A stretch of 64,000 nt of DNA from Hermatobates lingyangjiaoensis. Its lineage: Eukaryota; Arthropoda; Insecta; Hemiptera; Hermatobatidae. The notes under the pieces are model-generated. The model searched no databases. It saw nothing but the letters and a program-made list of their open reading frames with translations, and was not told the origin of the DNA. Shown here piece by piece: positions 36,131 through 47,375 of this stretch. Positions within the stretch are counted from its first letter, which is position 1. The number at the start of each line of letters is the position of its first letter. The position numbers were made by a program, and so were the translations under genes. The stretch lies in the NCBI GenBank assembly GCA_026182355.1, contig JAPFBL010000119.1:2614001-2678000 (forward strand), read 5' to 3'.

Positions 36131-37022
36131 CAGATACATCACACGCAATTTCTGTTTCTCTTTTTTTTAAAAGAATTTAAAATTTACTTCCTAGTTTGAA
36201 TTGTCAAATAATGTAGACGTAACTTCAGCATTGAAACCATCTACAAGAGGTTTTGTATAATTTATTACAATCCTAAAAAAATTATTAAATACCCAAATAT
36301 AATCCTACTATTCTCTGAGAGCTTCTAGAAGTCGAACACAGTGTGTCGGAGCACAGTTTGAGAAACGTTAGAATAGTTTGTAGGTTAGTAATATTTGACC
36401 ACTCACTTAAATCATAGATAGTTGTTTTATCATAGACACGTCCTGTTATCTATTTAAGTTGAATTATTTTTTTTAACCGTTGTTCATATCCAGAGATCAT
36501 CAGTGATCAAACAGGTGTATTCAACATAAAAAATACTGTTAAAAAACCCCCGAACTGAAATATAACAAGTAGAAATATCTCATATTTCACAGTATCAGTA
36601 AGAAAATATGTTCCTACTTGTAATGAAAGTGCTATATCAGTTATGATTTGTAGATCCTAATTTTAATTGCACCGAAGTTTTTGCTCTTTCTTTTATTAAC
36701 CCCTAAGGGAGTTATTACAAATCTGAAATCATAAAATTTTTAAGAATTATAAAAAACTATACATATCATGACAAAGACAATAACTGTGTCTTTAAATATC
36801 AAATTGAGTTAATTCATAATAATTATATGTACCTAAAAATATAAGAATCAAAATCAACTCTAATCACATCATGTTCAACTAATATTAAACTAATCTATTT
36901 AGAAGGAACAATGATTCATTTATGGACCAACTTAACAGAATGCTGAGTGTTGAAGAAAAAACATATTTATAGAATACTGAAGATATTCCACTTCTATTAG
37001 AATTATAACAAGTTTTTAAAAT

Positions 37023-37275
37023 CTAGGCAAATTTCAATTGGGCAGCTCGTTGTTTAATGGAAAACTGCCAGTAAAACTCTGGTAGCATTGATTTATATAT
37101 ATATATATATAAAATAAATTCTCTTGCATGGTTCTTGAAGGCCCCATTCACTAAATGCATGCTCAACCGTCTTGAAAGCTTAGTAGCTGTCATCTCAATA
37201 TAATTTGAGGGCAGTGTTGCGCAGTCCCCTGTATTGCACGTATATTTATATATTAAGTGACACTTCTGCAAGTCT
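37023..37275 (-). pseudogene. PLE GIY-YIG endonuclease fragment, second subfamily
   Basis: Minus frame reads CHLIYKYTCNTGDCATLPSN, then YIEMTATKLSRRLSMHLVNG, then AFKNHARE before a (TA)n block at about 37098-37112. The YK.TC..GDC...P..YIGMT..KLSRRL..HL..GA..NH pattern is that of PLE endonucleases. YIG is YIE here (Gly lost), the Arg pair is kept, and the rest of the domain is replaced by TA codons and unrelated residues. The sister at 55010-55240 belongs to the same subfamily. Confidence 0.76.
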
Positions 37276-37399
37276 GGTACAGCTTTTCCATGACGGTTAA
37301 TAAAAAATCAACTGGCCCAAATTTTTTCTTTCATATATACACATTCTGACACTATTTATATCTAACACTGTTTAATAACTAACTAAATGTAGTTATTTT

Positions 37400-37477
37400 T
37401 ACCAAAAAAGTAACCAAGCATGAGATTGGTATAAAATTTTAGATACATGTTTGCAAGAAGGATTGCTACCAACCTTC

Positions 37478-37520
<43 letters not shown>
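37400..37520 (+). pseudogene. PLE N-terminal scrap (CLQEGLLP motif) ending in (TA)n
   Basis: Plus frame near 37446-37485 reads CLQEGLLPTFSTIYI and then runs into (TA)n 37482-37520. Equivalent to the pieces at 21640, 24475, 48780 and 54540. Confidence 0.55.
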
Positions 37521-37524
<4 letters not shown>

Positions 37525-37525
37525 C

Positions 37526-37715
37526 AATGATCAAACCAGAATATGAAATGGGAAAACAAGACTAAGATCTTTCAACTGTTCAGTTGGGTTTTTGAATCTG
37601 ACGAAGACCGCTTGTTACGGTTGAAAGATCTTAGTCTTGTTTTCCCATTTCATATTCTGGTTTGATCATTGATTGTTATTTCACGTGTTTATGTGAAATC
37701 ATTATATATATATAA
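37526..37715. mobile_element. Inverted pair of AGAUCU-family ends
   Basis: Minus tail 37526-37580 joined to a plus copy, core 37594-37636 (opening GACU mutated to GAAU, CUGACGA and GAAA kept). The left half broke inside the stem II strand. Outer tail ttatttcacgtgtttatgtg ends at a short TATATA run. Confidence 0.83.
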
Positions 37716-37779
37716 GTTTCTTACATAAGTTCTCCAATTTCTGAAATTGCTTCCTCGTCTCTTCATTAAAACTATAAAC

Positions 37780-37830
37780 CTTATCACCAATACTACTCGT
37801 TGACGTGTTTGGAATGTACCATATTCATCA
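37780..37830 (-). ncRNA. Degenerate hammerhead-like motif
   Basis: Minus strand: CUGAUGA, U, GAAU-auggua-c-AUUC stem II, then CAAACACGUC. CUGAUGA and a good stem II are present, but G of GAAA is C and the palindrome is broken. An eroded family member. Confidence 0.4.
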
Positions 37831-38109
37831 TCAGGACAATAATGAAAATAACAGTGAGTTGGTCAGTTTATATATACACAAAGTGGATTAGTATAGGAAT
37901 GTTTACTGGACATCGCTGTTGGGTGAGGGAGCATTATGGGTGGGTTAAGGAAGGGTGGTTTAAGTCACTTACTACCTGGCTAATGTGACTCGGTTTATGG
38001 AAAATAGTTTTAAAATTTTACAAGAACTATTAAGTTAAATGTTTATGGTCGGATGCTTTTTATTAAATTATTATTGCTTTTATTATTTGTACATAAAATG
38101 GTTCCTTTC

Positions 38110-38700
38110 TCTGTAATAATTTTCGTGGATTTGACCATCATTCCTCTTGTAATTTTTGTCTTATTCCATGAGGTGACGAGAGAAGAGGATAGATAATAAC
38201 AGGAAAAGTTGTTTCATGATCAGACCCAGTCTGTGGATGCCTGGGAAGTAGGTGGTGATAAGGTAGGGTGACCCAGAGGGAGAGGAAGAGGAGGCCGATG
38301 TAGGGTTGTGTGGGGTCGTGGCAGGAACCAATCTTCTTATTAGAAAGAGATGAGGGTAACATCGTTATAAAAATTTACTTTTAAAGTTGTTTAGCTTGGA
38401 GTCTATTACAAATGCGGTGAATTTGCGTGGAGAGGGATCCAGGAATGGAATTCTTAATATGGGGAGGGTAGAAGCTATTGAAGTGTAAATATAAATGGGA
38501 ATTAGATGGTTTAGAATGGACGGAAGTAATGAGAGAACTATTGTTCAAAGTGATATCGACATCAAGGAAGGTAATGGATCTGCTGGTAATCTTATGGGTA
38601 AAGGTGATGGAGGAGCAAAAAGATTTGAAATTGTCGATGAAGAAATCCAACTGAGAAGGATGTGAGAAATTGTTTCCCATTTTATATTGTGGTTTGATCA
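38110..38700 (-). pseudogene. PLE reverse transcriptase C-terminal region, frameshifted
   Basis: Minus frame from about 38670: NNFSHPSQLDFFIDNFKSF, then SITFLDVDITLNNSSLITSV, then HSKPSNSHLYLHFNSFYPPH and IKNSIPGSLSTQIHRICNRL. FLD..I......T.VY.KPT..H.YL...S.HP.H.K..IP..Q..R..RIC is the RT thumb-side signature of PLEs. A second minus frame at 38360-38120 continues with ITTYFPGIHRLGLIMKQLF, matching the TTYHP..I..II block, so a frameshift near 38380 separates them. The catalytic YADD part and the endonuclease are absent. The 5' end is fused to an opposite-facing tail at 38668. Confidence 0.72.
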
Positions 38701-38738
38701 TTGATTATTATTTCACGTGTTTATGTGAAATCTTTCAT
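38668..38738 (+). mobile_element. AGAUCU-family PLE tail only
   Basis: Plus tail from tttcccattttatattgtgg to tgtttatgtgaaatcttt, without the ribozyme core, fused head-on to the minus RT fragment. The breakpoint lies just after the region that would follow stem I. Confidence 0.8.
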
Positions 38739-38744
38739 ATATAT

Positions 38745-38870
38745 ACAATTAAAAGAAACTGTCCAGCGGACTTTTTTAAAATAAAATAAATTCAAAACGA
38801 AGGAAACGTGTTTCCTTCGTTTTGAATTTATTTTATTATATATATATGTACATATATATATATATATACG
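38745..38870. mobile_element. Coreless foldback of the AUAU family
   Basis: Outer gtccagcggac flank, then a near-perfect palindrome 38776-38837 (aaattcaaaacgaaggaaac / gtttccttcgttttgaattt) with no spacer. It corresponds to the outer arms at 24592 and 24738 with everything in between deleted. (TA)n follows. Confidence 0.8.
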
Positions 38871-38899
38871 AGTTCGAGATTAACAAAGAGCAACACACA

Positions 38900-39010
38900 A
38901 AGTAGGGAAACACACTTACAGACTCAAATTTTCGGATAATCCGTCTTCAGAAGAAAAGAGAATGGGAGACCAAGCACGTTGTAGGCGCAACGGCAAGTAA
39001 CCCGTTGCTT
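38900..39010 (-). mobile_element. PLE end with AAUU-family hammerhead (variant)
   Basis: Minus-strand motif 38960-38919: CUGAAGA, C, GGA-UUA-UCC, GAAAAUUU, GAGUCUG. Core intact, stem II short but perfect, AAUU as the stem III palindrome, U at the cut site. Followed on this strand by cttacaagtgtg-type tail. A worn relative is at 62244-62282 (plus). Confidence 0.66.
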
Positions 39011-39034
39011 GCGGGTTACGTATATTTCATATAT

Positions 39035-39065
39035 ATATATGAAATATATATATATATTTTTATAT

Positions 39066-39103
<38 letters not shown>

Positions 39104-39308
39104 GGTGTGTTATCTAATAGGGATCCGGTCAAATTTTCTAGGCTCAAAAATTAAAATCATTTATATAAAACTACCAACGTTTCATGATTTATATAAAACC
39201 GAACAGTTTGGCAATGAGAGTTTGAGTTTTTAACCTAAAAAATTTGACCGAATCCCGATTAGATAACACACCTATTCTATCAAACGGTCGATATATTATT
39301 GAATCTGT

Positions 39309-39364
<56 letters not shown>

Positions 39365-39365
39365 G
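39035..39365. mobile_element. Inverted repeat element between (TA)n tracts
   Basis: Arms ataggtgtgttatctaatag (39102 on) and gattagataacacacctatt (39256 on) are reverse complements; inner parts also pair (caaattttctaggctcaaaa / tttttaacctaaaaaatttg). The centre holds ctaccaacgtttcatg and tttggcaatgagag, pieces of a GAAACGUUGG hammerhead relic also found at 52200-52290 and 55610-55650. (TA)n flanks: 39035-39105 and 39311-39360. Confidence 0.75.
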
Positions 39366-39479
39366 TGTGTGTGTAAAACCAGATACACCGAAGGTTGCAG
39401 TTTTCCGGCTAGTACTAAATTTTCAACTGAAACATCACACATTAAAAAAACTGATAGCTGTCAATATACAGAGATGATT

Positions 39480-40690
39480 CCACTTAAAGCAATATTCTCT
39501 TGAAGTTGCTTGAAAAAAAGACAACTAGAGATAGTGGTTACTAAGGAATATGAAATAAAGCCAAACATTTTATCAAATTAGTGGAGGTTTATGTTTAGCA
39601 TTATAAGAATTATATTTTTTTCATTTCCTTGAAATTAGAACTGTATAAAAAAATATAACTTTAAAAAGATAGTTGTTTTGATAGTCGCAAGCATGTATGT
39701 ACATGAGCATTAGAAATATTAAATAAATCTGACTTTTGTAACAAAAGCAAAATACTATTGTTACACTTTACTTTTTAATATTATCATTATTATTTACTAT
39801 TGCAGTAATATTTATTAATATTACAGCAATAAACGTATAATGTATTTAAATAAATCATAGGTTAAAATATTAAGGGGAACTATTAGGGTTTTAAAGCAAA
39901 CATGAAACTGCGGTGTAATTATACAGACTGTGTAGTTCATTATACAAAGCATCCCATTAAGAAGGTCCTAGTCTCTTTAATAAGATACTTACTATGATTC
40001 TGAATTTGAAACAAGTTCTTTACTCACTCTAGCATACAGACTTGTTCGAAAACTGTGATGCTTTATTTTGAATATTTCCGTCCTTTTTAAGTACTTTTCC
40101 ATTATGTTTAATAACGGATATTACCCTTAAGATCAATATTATATTTTCATTATAATTATAATGTATTATTTTATTATATTATAATGTTTTATTATATAAT
40201 ATAATTACATTATATTTTATATAATAATTATAATTTTCCAATTTATTTTTATATAGGAATTTTACAACATAAAATATGATAAAAATGAATCAACGACAGA
40301 ACTGGAAATAAGATCTGTCGACAAGATTAACTAGTCCTGATCAAGTCAAGTATGACTCTGAAATGGGACCAGCCCCTCAAGTTCAAAAAACATTGTCCCA
40401 TTTATAATTTTCGTACTGCCATTTAGATGTTTACTATACTAAATATCTATATTTACTATTTTAAACATGGGGACCTTTCCGACCTTGATTGCATAATCAG
40501 TCTTAATTTATACAGTATTATCAATATATTTCTGAGATTAATGATTAATTAGAATGAAATTATCATGCTGAAAATAGTGCAAAACAAACTATCTAAGTCA
40601 AACTATAGTTAAAATAAAAATATTACAAGTTCGATTTTTGCATCGGATTGGAATATGGAAATTAGCACTGAACCAATTAAATTGCCACAT
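39480..40690. other. AT-rich stretch, nothing recognised
   Basis: No supported gene. An AT-only section lies at 40140-40240. Confidence 0.45.
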
Positions 40691-40702
40691 TTGTTTTTGT
40701 AG

Positions 40703-40902
40703 GTTTTCATCCGGATCCTGAATTCACTGACAACCAGGTCGTCATGATAAAGCAATTCCAGACTAAGTATTTTGAGTATTATTCTGATACCAGATTAACA
40801 TTGAAACTAAATCATCTGATTGAAATTTCATCTCGTGTTGAATCTATAATCTATTCTATCATTTATGAGTACACCACACTTATTGAAATACCATTCGCAT
40901 AA
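40703..40902 (+). CDS. Possible terminal exon on the plus strand
   Basis: A good acceptor (cacatttgtttttgtag) precedes a frame that, after two bases, stays open for 65 codons to TAA: FHPDPEFTDNQVVMIKQ, then FQTKYFEYYSDTRLTLKL, then NHLIEISSRVESIIYS and a Tyr/Ile-rich end. The first half is less AT-rich than the flanks and looks coding-like. No upstream exon was found, and I do not recognise the protein. A chance open frame or transposon piece is a real alternative. Confidence 0.33.
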
Positions 40903-41249
40903 GCTTAAAATGAAGAAATTTTATCATACAACACTGCTAATCATTTAATTTAATTTAACATTTGTATAAAATGAAATATAAATCTGAAATAAAAGATTAA
41001 TAAGTCTTTCCTTAGTTAACAGAATGAATGTTATATTTATGACAAAACGATTCACGATTATAGTAAAAATTTAGTAAACAATTAAAGAGCTAAACAAAGT
41101 CAACACTAAGTAGGTAAAAATAATAGATGAAATCTGAGTAATACTTGTGCATAAAGAATTGACTATCATGTGAAATGAAAATGTAAATTGTATGATCATT
41201 ACATATTTTTTTGCGAGTGTAAATTTTCTTTACGAAGTGAAAGTAGGTC

Positions 41250-41870
41250 CTAACTTGGATACATTAGTTTATTTGAGTTTTTCTCAGCTTTGAAAAAGAG
41301 TGAAATTTTGTCTGCAGTAAGAGTTTTATGAATGGAAGAAGAGAGCTAACGAACAGTAGAGATGAGTAGATGGGTGGATACTGTGAAGGTCGGGTCAGTG
41401 GTGGCGCGATGAGGGGGTGCGTATGAGAGAGAAGGTGAAAAACTGGTGAGTGGAAATGAGAGAACATTCGAGGCCGATCTTTAGATAACCAGCAAAACCC
41501 CACCTCCTCAACCCGCCACTATAATTGTATTGTTCTCTGAACAAACAATTCAACACCAAAAGAAAAAAAAAAGTATATGACTGGGGCTTGGTTTTTGCCG
41601 CTTACTCGCAAGCCGAGCGGCCCCAACAAGATTGAGAGGATACGCCAGACTACTCCCACCCACACACCATCCCTCGTTCGCACTCACTCCCTCTCCACTT
41701 CATCCCATCTACGCCCAACGTTGTAATTACCCCGTCGGCAGCCCACCCGACCCGGCACTGTCTACATAAATTAAAAGAGCTCTCCTAGAGGCTAATTAAA
41801 ACTTAGCCTAGTGGACAAGAAGGTGCACTGGCTTACCCTTGGCTCTTCTCTCATCGGTAGATAATTATCA
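41250..41870. other. GC-richer, CpG-containing island
   Basis: The only extended section of balanced composition in the window (gtggcgcgatgagggggtgc; cgcaagccgagcggccccaa; ccccgtcggcagcccacccg). It has no similarity to the repeats seen elsewhere here and no convincing frame. A strong donor-like GGTGAGT occurs near 41446. A promoter with a first exon, a regulatory element or an unlisted repeat are all possible. Confidence 0.35.
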
Positions 41871-41874
41871 CGGG

Positions 41875-43670
41875 CTTTCCTCAAGTCCTTATCACATATT
41901 CTTATCACTTGATGAACTCTATGTTGAAATATAATACATCATTCAAGTAGTATCTACATTGACTTCAAATACTGCTAACGTTAAAAATTTAACGAACAAA
42001 CACATCAAGTATACCTGTAAATATCTTTAAAATATAATTTTTACTTGTATACCTAAAGCTACATATTTTCATTAATGTATGGAAATTCTGGTTAAAAAGG
42101 TATTACATTATTTCAACCAAATTTCAAACAAACAACTGAATACATTATCAAATAGTTATAGGCTATCAATGCATAACATGTAACAAATACATGAAATCAT
42201 GACATACACTCTACTTTGGTGTACAATTTTTCAACAATATAATACATCGATAACAGCCTGAAGTTCTCAGGGAACTAAGGCATAGAACTCATAAGATTAA
42301 TACACAAATAATTGTTACATATAACCGGTAATTGTGCAAAAAAATATGTTTTTATTTTTTTTTGCAGACAGAAAACAATATCATTTTGATAAAAGATGTG
42401 TCACTAAAAGGGCTGTAAATGATGACTGATACAAATCTTTTTTGCTTGAGGACCTGCAAAATGAACCAAAACTCTCGATACTGGATAAAATAAATTTTAG
42501 GGTTTGTTAATTGTTACTAATGCAATACAACTGTCTAACGAGCTTATTTAAGAACGGCGAGTTTCAAGCAGTTTTGGTCACATATTCACCTGATCGGAAT
42601 AAACTTGATTTAAAAACTTAACAAGAGTACTATGAAAGAAAGAGATAAAATAAAACCGTTTAGAGTGAATGGCAAGAAATTAGAAAAACGTTGAGTTTTA
42701 ATAAAAATACAATCAAGTATGTAAAAGAATACATAGATGAACATTAAAATTTAGAATTATCATAATAAATTAAGTAATAATAATTATATAACAAAGTTCT
42801 CACTAGAAAATAGTATAAAAAAGTTTAAATCATTATTTAGAAAGTCAAGAGATGTAGTCTTTTAAGATTTAAGCTAGGTGAACTAGGTACTCTGAGAAAT
42901 CAAAGTTCAGAGATAATGTTTTTTTGTAAATCTTTTAAGGTAACATATATCAAGAGAAGAAGAGATATAGAATTTATAGGAATTGGTGATATGCCTTAAT
43001 TCTCAAAAGACGTTTGCACAAGTAAATAAAGATAGCAGATTAGGCACATTGATTATAATAAAGTATGGTAGTATACGCCCATTTGAAAAAGAGGTGATAC
43101 ACTGTTGGAGTTTAACAAATTCATGTTATTTCATTTCAGTTGATTACAGTTTAGTTTTGAAATGATTATTAACTGTTTTTTTATTCATTATGGATGTTCC
43201 ATAAAAGAAACAACTCATGATGTAAGCTGTTAGTATACAGTCAGCAAAATAATAGAATAGTTATAAAATAAGTAATATTACTGTTACGTAAACGTTTCTT
43301 TGTTTTCAAACCATTTTGTTACATATTTAAATAAAACCGATGTGTTTTCTTCATCATATTTTTCATTACTTATTGTATAAAAACCACTTCCACTTGATTG
43401 CTATGTATATGTATTTGATGAAATCAAATTTTTATTAAGTCTAATTCTTAATAAAAAGATTGGATTATGTATGTTATTTGGTACTTTTATAGTTTCAATA
43501 TTTATATAATTCGATGGTACTACAAAAACATTTATCGTTACATAACTTCAGATTAGATGATGAAAGTAGTAGGTTCTTTAAAACATTTCAAATGCACTCA
43601 TTGGTTAAGCAAAAGGAATAAATAGTTTTTAGAATGATTCACTGTAACATTTAGAACTTCTACTGCAATT
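41875..43670. other. AT-rich stretch, nothing recognised
   Basis: A plus frame at 42983-43165 lacks a domain. No repeats assigned. Confidence 0.4.
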
Positions 43671-43672
43671 AC

Positions 43673-43756
43673 CGTGTTGGAGGAAAGCGATCAATTTTCT
43701 ACTGGCTGTGCCATCCATCACATCAGATGCTGTGACTTGATCAATTAATAAGGCAG
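43673..43756 (-). CDS. Candidate internal coding exon, 84 nt
   Basis: Minus strand. Acceptor catctctgcaccag at 43757 and donor CACG|gtaatt at 43673. In the used frame: two bases, 27 codons, one base. Residues: ALLIDQVTASDVMDGTAS, then RKLIAFLQH. 84 nt is a multiple of three, so inclusion or skipping would keep the frame between 53586 and 31935. The open frame continues further upstream (VNISAPA), so an alternative acceptor at 43782 or 43776 is possible, though those do not fit the upstream phase. Function unknown. Confidence 0.45.
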
Positions 43757-43839
43757 CTGGTGCAGAGATGTTGACCTTGCACTTTTAGGGTCAATTTAAT
43801 TTAGTTTGTGAAAAATTCTACCAAGATAGGATCCCTTTT

Positions 43840-44019
43840 TAACAATGTATGGCAATTTAAAACATGCCGACTATAGGAAATATAGTACACTGTTTGGAAA
43901 CATTAATGAGATTGTTATAAAAAAAAATTGAGAAGTATGTTAAGAAAAAGTATCAGCCAAATTTAGTATTACTTTTCAATAATAATATATATTGTAATAA
44001 AATATAATATAGATTATTA

Positions 44020-44060
<41 letters not shown>
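43840..44060 (+). pseudogene. PLE N-terminal fragment ending near (TA)n
   Basis: In one plus frame: HADYRKYSTLFGNINEIVI, then KKIEKYVKKKYQPNLVLLFN, then NNIY before ataatataa and (TA)n 44025-44060. This parallels the RKLEKL.KK....G.IFNN.Y block at 24167 and 59470. Non-functional relic. Confidence 0.55.
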
Positions 44061-44064
<4 letters not shown>

Positions 44065-44074
44065 TATATTATAT

Positions 44075-44331
44075 AGTAATTAAATGAAACGGTCCAACGG
44101 ACTTTTAAATAAAAAACAATTAAAAAGAAGATAGCACACAGATAGACACAGGAATAACTCACTTCTATATTTCGACCATCGTCGTCATCAGGAGGCGAAG
44201 ACTCAGGAGACGCCGCTCTGCCTTCCTGCGAGACTCTTCGCCTCCTGATGACGACGATGGTCGAAATATAGAAGTGAGTTATTCCTATGTCTATCTGTGT
44301 GCTATCTTCTTTTTAATTGGTATATATATAT

Positions 44332-44370
<39 letters not shown>
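44075..44370. mobile_element. Inverted pair of AUAU-family PLE ends, two ribozyme motifs
   Basis: Left motif, minus, 44205-44157, right motif, plus, 44236-44280. Each has CUGAUGA, C, GAC-GAUG-GUC, GAAAUAUA, GAAGUGAG. Stem I pairs CUC/GAAG-side over about eight positions with one mismatch. The two halves are nearly perfect reverse complements (aggaataactcacttctata / tatagaagtgagttattcct), spacer about 25 nt. The left half has the outer flank gaaacggtccaacggac, the right half stops at (TA)n 44320-44368. Confidence 0.87.
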
Positions 44371-44371
<1 letters not shown>

Positions 44372-45059
44372 GATTGAAATTCGAAAAATATGTTTGTCTT
44401 GTAAATTGTATAGTGTTTACCTTGTTTTTTGCACCCAAATAATGGTTAAGACGACAAAACGTTGGTTTTATATTTGTTCAGGTTTTATAAAATAAATGTA
44501 GTGTATTAATAAACCATTAAGTACCCTGTCACTCTTGTTACCTAATGAATTGAAAACTGAAATAAGAAGCTAGAAAAGCTAACCAAAAAGGAGTAAAACG
44601 GGAAATAATCTGAAACTCCTATTCTATATATATTTAAACCTATACTTGTTAAATAATTACAAATTATTTAAAAGGAATAAAAAAAAATACGTCAGAAACT
44701 TATTTTTTCATAGAAGAATTATAAGAAAAGACTATTTGATATAAAAATAAAGCACCATTGAATTTGTATTTTTTAGGTATATTTATATTTCGTGAGAAAG
44801 TTGTCTTTTTATGGAAAAAGAAAACATTGTCTGGAGACAAAAACTTGATAGGTCCAAATACTAAGTTTGCATATATTGTATTAATTCATTGAGAGAATTA
44901 CTTGATTTTATAAATGCCAGACCCGATACATCTCTCCCATTTCATTCTTTCTTCAGATTTTGTCTTCATATTAAATTATTGAGTGAGTTATTACATGGCA
45001 TTGACATATTTGTTGTTGTTTGTTTGTTTTATAACGTATATGCCTTATATGGCTCACAC

Positions 45060-45394
45060 TTATAAGGCTATCACCACTTAGTACTTTTCTAGGGGCAGAA
45101 GTTGTGGCTCATTTATTATTTGGCACCCATTTTAGTAATGGGCGAGCCTCATTACATGTTGATTTTACAGTGCGATTCGTAAATTTCACCTAATTCAAGT
45201 GTATTTAGAGAAGGGATCTTTAACGAGTCTGACATCGCATATTCTCAGGACCGACGGTTTAACATCCTCTCTGAGAGAAACGTGCTCCTATTTATTCACC
45301 TTGCACATGAATAAATCGAGGGCCACAGTAGGTATCGACCACGGACCTACCAGTTCAGAGACGAGTACGTTAACCACTGAGCTTACCTGGCCCC
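45060..45394 (-). repeat. tRNA-derived SINE
   Basis: Minus-strand copy with the head at 45394 (reverse of ggggccaggtaagctcagtg). B-box-like complement near 45333-45348 (ggtatcgaccacggac). Body shared with other copies (cacctaattcaagtgtattt). Its left boundary is unclear. Confidence 0.75.
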
Positions 45395-45399
45395 ATGAA

Positions 45400-46250
45400 A
45401 TGTCTGCATGATTACAGTAATAATAATAAAGTTGGCACTGAAAATATAGGATCAATTCTGCTATGAATATGAAACACAGAGTATGTTTTCTACAGAGAAG
45501 TTGTTGGTTCATATATGAAAATTATTTACCAATATGGAACAATCAGTATATGAAAGCAAAAATTAATGCATAATGTAGTTAAATATATCAATTAATTATT
45601 ATAAACTCTTTGTATTATGTAAATAGTAAGGTTATAATATTATTCACTTAGCTACAAGTGCTGGACAATTAATGACTTAAAATATGGTGTCATATAAAAT
45701 ATTCTCAGAGCTGTTGCAGTGAGAAATATAATTGGGTAACTGTGTGTTAATCAGCTGAAAGAAAAGCTCAAAATGATTCCAGAATAATGTGATAAATAGC
45801 TGTCGTTGGCAGCAGGAGAGAACAGACTAAAATACCTCCCTTGGTCCAGTCTCCTGCAACGCTTTATGGAGTTCACATGGAAGGACCAAATGATCTGTAA
45901 GTACCATTTAGTAACACTGTAAAAATATTATTTTATCAAAATAACTACTTGTCATAATAATCATTAAGCAGTATTCTAATACTAATTCTTAGTGGTATAT
46001 TTTTTAAATATACTGTACTAATAGTATACTTATTAAATATAACAGTAGTTTCGTACAAATTTTATCATTAAAAGTGAGAGAAGAACAGATAAACATTTTG
46101 TCATATACAAATAACTTTATAAATAATGACATTTTATAAAAGCTGTTACATTGTATAGAATTTTTAGTATATCTAATATACCCTTTTATCGCTTGAATCA
46201 TTGGATATATAAGGAATACTTACATGTTGTTTGTCACAATAATATTGCCA
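45400..46250. other. AT-rich stretch, nothing recognised
   Basis: No supported gene or repeat. Confidence 0.4.
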
Positions 46251-46255
46251 CTAAT

Positions 46256-46470
46256 TACTTTTTGTACGACTCCGGACGTAGGTCTTGCATAGCCTGCAGG
46301 AGTAGTCTGTGGCCATACCGCCCTAGCTCTCTTAGTCGGTCTACGCATTCAGTGTAGTCAGTAAACTGTTGTCACGGTGATCGCCCTGACTGATAGGCAC
46401 CTCAGAATCAGAGGGTATCTCTGAAATAGAAGGAGAACCCTCCTATGGGAGGAGCCCCTGAGCTCTCGAT
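46256..46470 (-). pseudogene. Unassigned protein fragment, frameshifted
   Basis: A GC-richer block. Minus strand first frame: ISEIPSDSEVPISQGDHRDN ending at a stop, then shifted frame QQFTDYTECVDRLRELGRYG and HRLLLQAMQDLRPESYK. The second part looks like real protein (amphipathic, few AT-rich codons). One indel near 46360 would join them. Gag-like protein of a retroelement or a broken host exon are both possible. I cannot name it. Confidence 0.4.
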
Positions 46471-46479
46471 GGAACATTA

Positions 46480-47375
46480 AAACTGTTGTAAAAATTTATT
46501 CTGATAACGTTCTTTATACAAACAGAAATGTAATACATAAATAAATCATACATCCCCAAATAGCTTGGTTCATGCTGTTACAGAGTTTACTGTTATGGTG
46601 GTCTGACTCAAAACACCCCAGAAAAAGTTTAATAACAAACAAATAACCAGATACTGCAGCGTTATCGTTATAAACACGTATTTAAAAAGTGAACTTTTCT
46701 CTATAATTACAGCTGTATATTGTTGACTGGATTTATAATAAACAATACTAATTGTTATTATATGATACATTGCTAATTTCAATAAAATGAATAAAAAATA
46801 TATTATTAAAAACACATCTAAATGTCTGGCGTAATATTTATCAAATTTAATGTTATTTATCTGATCCTTTGCTTTCATTTTAATCAAATTTGATATGCAG
46901 TATACATATTTCAGAGAAATTGCTTTAATATCTATATCAAAGTTATCAATGGTTTATAAAAGTTTATATACCACTATTCAAGAACAGTTTTTTAAAGTTA
47001 TGAACCAGAATATCAATTTCTTTGGAAATCACATGTTACACATATTAAATTGTAACTAAAATAAAATCAGTTATTTCAAAGAAAATCCTATAAATGGACT
47101 TTTAGAAAATTCCAAAATAGCTATATTTTTGAAATAAAGAACTCCCTAAAAATATGAACAACATGGTATGTCCAGTTAGAGAAAGCAGGAACTTAAACTA
47201 AACATTAGTAATACATCTCTTTTAAGACAATGACTATTTAATTAGTTAACCTTACTTTATTAAGATCTATTGGACTTAAAACATTAAGTGTTGAGTTCTG
47301 TTGGCATCAGCAAATTATAAAACAAATAAAAGTTCATTCAAAATATGCAAAAAGTTTATGCATATTAAAATATAA
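46480..47375. other. AT-rich stretch, nothing recognised
   Basis: The minus frame 46570-46887 is mostly Ile, Tyr, Leu and Lys without a recognised domain. Confidence 0.4.

Noticed and set aside
43757..43790. Longer version of the 43.7-kb exon starting at 43781 or 43775
   Set aside because: The frame remains open, but these acceptors have poor pyrimidine tracts and do not fit the phase of the upstream candidate. The shorter exon was kept.
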